From the NCBI RefSeq assembly GCF_001420595.1, contig NZ_LJIX01000006.1:490361-554360 (forward strand): a DNA stretch of 64,000 bases, read 5' to 3'. Numbering within the stretch: the stretch's first letter is position 1; every line of letters starts with the position of its first letter. The position numbers and the translations under genes are program-made. The notes beneath the pieces are model-generated. The model worked only from the letters and a program-made list of their open reading frames with translations, was not told the DNA's origin and ran no database searches. This document shows positions 62,740-64,000 of this stretch, piece after piece. The DNA is from Cytobacillus solani (GTDB taxonomy: Bacteria; Bacillota; Bacilli; Bacillales; Cytobacillaceae).

Positions 62740-63894
62740 ATGAAAAATTATATATATATACTATCTTTATTAATGCTGGCCGGCATGGCAGCTTGTTCAC
62801 AGAAACTAGATACAACTATTAAAATAGAAAATATTGATATAAAAAAAGATAATCAACAATCAAGTGATAAAAAACTAGCAGTGTTGACAGAAGGAAAAGA
62901 AAAGAAGGAAACAATATGGCTAAAGGAAAAAGCACTCTATCAATTTGAAGCAGTTGCAGACGAATTTGAATACACTGTCTTTATCTTTGCCGATGATGAG
63001 AAAAGCCGATTGAATGAGGCTCCTTCGGATAGTGCCAATAAAGGGGAACAATTATATACAGGTCATTATTCCATGTATTTGGCAGAAAAGGATTCAACGG
63101 TCGCGTATAAACAGGGAGTGTTGGAGCAAAAAGGAGAATTAACCTTTAGCTCATCTGCTGTCCAGGCTTATCCATTAATTTTAGGGGAAAATACGATTAT
63201 TGCAGTCATTGACTCTGAATCGCACCCCAAATTCTATTTTATAAATGATGGAGAAATAAAAGAAGTTCAACAAAATGAGAGCATACTGCCAATTGTTGGT
63301 ACCAAAGTGAAAGCAATCAATCAGAAGTTCATTCAAACCGCCCATTTAGTTGATGGGGAAGATTGGATATACACGACGTGGGGATTTGATAAAGAATCAA
63401 TGATTTTATTTAAGCATGATGAAACACTTGTGGAAGGTCAAGAAGGAGAGAAGTGGTACAAGCTATGGAGTGAAAAAAGTGAATACTTTTTTCCATTCTT
63501 AAATATAGAACTTACTAGTGAAGTACTTGAAAAAGCAAAGCAAGGAATTCCTTTAGGGAGTCCATATCCAATTGGAACGAGCATTTCAAATATAAAAAAA
63601 TCAGATCCACATTATTTTGATGAGGGAATAGATGTGGATGGGATTCCATACGTATTATATCCTGAAATCACCTATTATTTTGAAGAGGCTACAGGCATCG
63701 TTAACGCTGTATCCATTCCAGGGGAACGTCTGAAAACAACTTTGACGAATGTAAAAAAAATGTTTGGAACCCCAGATCAAGAGATGAAGAAGAATGAAGG
63801 AGAACTGGCTGTTTATCTAGCAGAAAATTACAGTATTGAAATTTTGACAGATAAAGATGGGAAAGTTGAACGGATGTATTTGCGAAAAAAATAG
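62740..63894 (+). CDS. Lipoprotein of unknown function
   Basis: 384 residues with a lipobox LAGMAAC (Cys19), so it is lipid-anchored outside the cell. A Lys-rich spacer (20-60) is followed by two regions: one with a Tyr-rich beta pattern (about 65-200) and a C-terminal one (about 260-384) containing GIPLGSPYPIGTSISNIKK and a GKVERMYLR end, similar in style to DUF4309/YjgB-like domains. I cannot name the family with certainty. Confidence 0.78.
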   Translation: MKNYIYILSLLMLAGMAACSQKLDTTIKIENIDIKKDNQQSSDKKLAVLTEGKEKKETIWLKEKALYQFEAVADEFEYTVFIFADDEKSRLNEAPSDSANKGEQLYTGHYSMYLAEKDSTVAYKQGVLEQKGELTFSSSAVQAYPLILGENTIIAVIDSESHPKFYFINDGEIKEVQQNESILPIVGTKVKAINQKFIQTAHLVDGEDWIYTTWGFDKESMILFKHDETLVEGQEGEKWYKLWSEKSEYFFPFLNIELTSEVLEKAKQGIPLGSPYPIGTSISNIKKSDPHYFDEGIDVDGIPYVLYPEITYYFEEATGIVNAVSIPGERLKTTLTNVKKMFGTPDQEMKKNEGELAVYLAENYSIEILTDKDGKVERMYLRKK

Positions 63895-63897
63895 AAG

Positions 63898-63925
63898 ATC
63901 ATGCGGAGATATTCCGCATGACCTT
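63898..63925. terminator. Terminator between convergent genes
   Basis: TCATGCGGA pairs perfectly with TCCGCATGA around GATAT; the T-rich tail is on the minus strand. Confidence 0.75.
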
Positions 63926-63936
63926 ATGTGTGCCTA

Positions 63937-64000
63937 TTAAAATGCCCAATCCCCATTACGGAAAACAGGTTCAGAAGTGCTATCAGCTGTAATGCCATCG
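63937..64000 (-). CDS. 3' end of an unidentified gene
   Basis: Minus-strand frame open from the right edge, ending ...EPVFRNGDWAF and TAA at 63937-63939. A terminator hairpin with a T-rich tail lies directly after it. Twenty residues are too few to identify a family. Confidence 0.5.
   Translation of the reverse strand, partial: DGITADSTSEPVFRNGDWAF

Overview
The window is about 64 kb of low-GC chromosomal DNA from an aerobic, spore-forming Bacillaceae (Bacillus sensu lato). The evidence is strong AGGAGG-type ribosome binding sites, frequent TTG and GTG starts, genes typical of Bacillus (yunB, ykuK, yhfW, yfmL, the lia cluster, a SpoVB-type flippase), ECF sigma/anti-sigma pairs and an immune-inhibitor-A type protease. 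I see no rRNA, tRNA, transposase, phage module or CRISPR array. Most genes are core or regulatory and sit in one- to three-gene transcription units separated by clear intrinsic terminators.

Layout. 1-3.1 kb: the end of an rRNA methyltransferase, glutamate dehydrogenase, and a divergent GltC-type regulator. 3.1-11.6 kb: a large unknown membrane protein, the DUF485-ActP acetate symporter pair, a DinB-fold protein, an ECF sigma/anti-sigma pair, an apparently internally deleted GNAT, and an HTH regulator with an MFS exporter. 11.6-15 kb: a heme-copper oxidase-like operon (subunit II with CuA, subunit I, SCO, a small membrane protein). Subunit I lacks the active-site tyrosine, and a well-placed FNR box lies upstream; together these suggest a CuA-type nitric oxide reductase. 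15-28.2 kb: DsbA/FrnE, YkuK, an SRPBCC protein, an M6 protease, YunB, a cold-shock protein, a lactone oxidase plus fold-III PLP enzyme pair, YogA, methionine aminopeptidase, a lactonase and a NAT-like thiol protein. 28.2-28.74 kb: a 52-bp minisatellite. 28.8-37.3 kb: acetyltransferase and phosphotransferase genes, a second ECF sigma/anti-sigma pair, an MFS pump, an AGCS symporter, the YfmL helicase and a 44-aa protein. 37.4-45.1 kb: YhfW, VanW, liaIH and liaFSR, and a CDF transporter. 45.3-64 kb: an ABC-F ribosome protection gene behind a leader peptide and attenuator, cysteine desulfidase, a flippase, an orphan ECF sigma, a thioesterase, an SCP2 gene with a FadR box, an erythromycin esterase homologue, cardiolipin synthase, TldD/TldE, YetJ, MscL, YhdT-PanF, a lipoprotein, and the end of an unidentified gene.

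Themes. Envelope stress and antibiotic response is heavily represented (three ECF sigmas, LiaFSR-LiaIH, ABC-F, an erythromycin-esterase homologue, AAC/APH-like enzymes, VanW, two MFS pumps). The least explained structures are three copies of a roughly 160-bp element, each starting directly after a TAA stop codon in the same orientation relative to the upstream gene, and the 52-bp tandem array that is open in all three minus-strand frames. Other notable points are the apparent NO reductase with an FNR site at exactly -41.5 and the complete attenuation architecture in front of the ABC-F gene.
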